A DNA stretch of 64,000 nt from Limisalsivibrio acetivorans (lineage in GTDB: Bacteria > Chrysiogenota > Deferribacteres > Deferribacterales > Geovibrionaceae): positions 1,313,407 to 1,377,406 of the forward strand of contig NZ_ATWF01000001.1 in NCBI RefSeq assembly GCF_000421105.1, read 5' to 3'. The position numbers were made by a program, and so were the translations under genes. Positions 62,507-64,000 of this stretch are shown piece by piece (the stretch's first letter is position 1; the number at the start of each line of letters is the position of its first letter). Below the pieces are notes generated by a model, which worked only from the letters and a program-made list of their open reading frames with translations, was not told where the DNA came from and did no database searches.

Positions 62507-64000
62507 TCAATCGCTAAACTTTAATGCGATCTCGGCAAAATCCGACTCGATCTCCAAAAAGGCATCCACCAGCTCAGGATCAAAGTGCGTTCCTCTCCCC
62601 TCTTTGATAATGGACATAGCCTTTTCATGCCCCATCGGCGCCTTATAGTGCCTCTTTGAGATGAGCGCATCGTAAACATCTGCAATGGCCATAAGCCTCC
62701 CCGCAAGGGGTATCTCAGCACCCTTCAGGCCTCTGGGGTAACCGCTTCCGTCCCACTTTTCATGATGTGTATATGCTATATCCGCAGCCATACGCAGGAA
62801 CTCGTTTTCTGGAATCTTTTCCTGCGCACCGTGTATGATGTTGAGGCCGTAGACAGCATGCTTCTTCATCTCCTCAAACTCAGCCTCATCGAGCCTCCCC
62901 GGCTTCAGCAATATATTATCCGGAACCCCAACCTTGCCGATATCGTGCATGGGCGCAGAGATATACAACAGCTCTATATACCTCTTGGTCAATATCTTTT
63001 TATACTCGGGTTTGTCGCTCATATGCTCTGCGAGACGTTTCACATAATTCTGCGTACGGATAATGTGCGCACCCGTTTCCGGATCCCTCGTTTCAGCAAC
63101 GGTGGCCATACTCTCGATGGCCGCCTCATGGGTTCTGGCTAGAATATTTGCCCACTGCAGAGAACGGCGCATCTCTATGGAATAGTTCAGTGATATTGAA
63201 ATAAGGAATACTGCGAATAATGCCACAACGACAGCTAAGGGGGATACATACATATGCGTGTGCTCCAAAAGCAGAAGGGAACCTGAAAGCACCAAGCCCA
63301 GTCCAACGGGGAGTGTGAGGGCTGTAATGGCATTATTCCGAAATGAAAGAGCAAGGGAGACGATAAGACTGAAGAATAGAATAAGCCCAATCTCCAGATC
63401 TCTACCCCATTTGGGGATACTGAAAAAGTCTCTGTTTATCAGGTTGTCAACAAATGTGGCATGCACCTCAACACCCGGGAAATAGAGGGTTCCCGCTACA
63501 TTATGAAGGTCGTTAAGCCCGACAGCTGTGGAGCCTATGAAAACGATCTTCCCCCTTATGTCTTCGGGTTTGTAGTCTCCTGTGAGTATATCAACTGCGG
63601 ATATGTAATTGTAGAAACCCTTCTCACCTTTGATATTAAAGAGCACGTTCCCATGCTTATCAACGGGAATCTTCCTTCCCCAGACCTTTACGAAATATCC
63701 TCTGGAATCCTCGCCAATCTCAATACTGTTTTTCTCCTGCATGCTCAGGAACGTTGCAAGGGCGAGGCTCGGATAATAATCCCCGTTATATTTTGCAAGA
63801 AGCGGCAACCTTCGGAGTGCGCCATCCCTGTCCCGGAAGGCGTTAAAGAAGCCCTTATACTCTGCCGACTGGGAAAATACTTTTCTGTTGCAGAGAAATC
63901 CTTTCGCCCGATAAGGTTCAGGAAGAACGCCCTTCCCCTCAATAACATTCAGAGGATGGAGGATGCAGTTGGTGTCGGGGTACTGATAGTCCGAAAAGAA
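62507..64000 (-). CDS. CHASE2 sensor with HD-GYP phosphodiesterase domain, 5' end missing
   Basis: At least 498 codons; the frame stays open to the right edge. The N-terminal part is a periplasmic CHASE2 sensor (IRGKIVFIGSTAVGLNDLHN), followed by three membrane segments around residues 205-290 of the visible part. The C-terminal HD-GYP domain should degrade cyclic di-GMP: the HD pair is in SAPMHDIGKVGVPDN, further ligands are in AYTHHEKWDGSGYPRGLKG, and the GYP is intact. It probably links an outside signal to motility or biofilm control. The first visible residues are in-frame CHASE2 sequence (NVIEGKGVLPEPYRAKGFL), so the TTG at 63808 is not the start. Confidence 0.9.
   Translation of the reverse strand, partial: FFSDYQYPDTNCILHPLNVIEGKGVLPEPYRAKGFLCNRKVFSQSAEYKGFFNAFRDRDGALRRLPLLAKYNGDYYPSLALATFLSMQEKNSIEIGEDSRGYFVKVWGRKIPVDKHGNVLFNIKGEKGFYNYISAVDILTGDYKPEDIRGKIVFIGSTAVGLNDLHNVAGTLYFPGVEVHATFVDNLINRDFFSIPKWGRDLEIGLILFFSLIVSLALSFRNNAITALTLPVGLGLVLSGSLLLLEHTHMYVSPLAVVVALFAVFLISISLNYSIEMRRSLQWANILARTHEAAIESMATVAETRDPETGAHIIRTQNYVKRLAEHMSDKPEYKKILTKRYIELLYISAPMHDIGKVGVPDNILLKPGRLDEAEFEEMKKHAVYGLNIIHGAQEKIPENEFLRMAADIAYTHHEKWDGSGYPRGLKGAEIPLAGRLMAIADVYDALISKRHYKAPMGHEKAMSIIKEGRGTHFDPELVDAFLEIESDFAEIALKFSD

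Overview
The window looks like a piece of chromosome from an anaerobic, respiring Gram-negative bacterium. It has periplasmic c-type cytochromes, a Tat-exported metallo-hydrolase, several lipoproteins, a molybdopterin oxidoreductase and many two-component and PAS-type regulators. The mix is most like Deferribacterota (Geovibrio/Denitrovibrio relatives), but that is inference from gene content and style; no rRNA or marker gene is present to prove it.

Layout. 1-2700 is an insertion-sequence pile-up: two IS3-family elements sit in and around a broken gene of unknown function. 2.8-12.7 kb is accessory DNA: an ADP-ribosylglycohydrolase with a WYL regulator, two DUF1566 secreted proteins separated by an IS30-family copy, and a hipBA toxin-antitoxin operon. 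It ends at a 23-bp tRNA 3'-end remnant followed by a terminator, the usual scar of tRNA-site integration. 12.9-18.7 kb has a different flavour: a GlxA-type AraC regulator faces an operon (PEP-mutase family, SnoaL-like, pyridoxamine-oxidase-like, DUF5131) split by another IS30-like element, with a solitary type I-C CRISPR repeat beyond it. 18.7-46.5 kb looks like ordinary chromosome: cupin/AraC/hydrolase genes, a TetR-controlled Mo-enzyme, cytochrome P460, CMD and cupin genes, gdhA with a PEP/pyruvate-binding-domain protein, a CorC-type transporter, a GntR-MBL-membrane-cytochrome operon, a PI-PLC lipoprotein, a YqhD-like alcohol dehydrogenase and a two-component pair.

46.5-62.5 kb is a complete type I-F CRISPR-Cas locus. 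It has cas1, cas2-3, csy1, csy2, csy3 and cas6f on the minus strand, between a 39-spacer array and a 30-spacer array that read the same way. Both sides of the locus carry copies of a multi-hairpin repeat whose stems covary. A second IS30 copy sits beside array 1, and array 2 preserves the matching uninterrupted flank. The window ends inside a CHASE2/HD-GYP protein.

The most interesting object is in the 197-bp gap between cas2-3 and csy1. A divergent mini-CRISPR there (degenerate repeat, 20-nt pseudo-spacer, degenerate repeat) has its own good sigma-70-like promoter. Its pseudo-spacer matches a site in the csy1 promoter region next to a CC PAM. The mismatches are at positions 6, 12 and 18 (plus 20), the positions that type I effector complexes flip out. 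This looks like an RNA-guided autorepressor of the I-F effector operon (a CreR-like Cas-regulating guide). Overlapping spacers in the two arrays independently give the same CC PAM.
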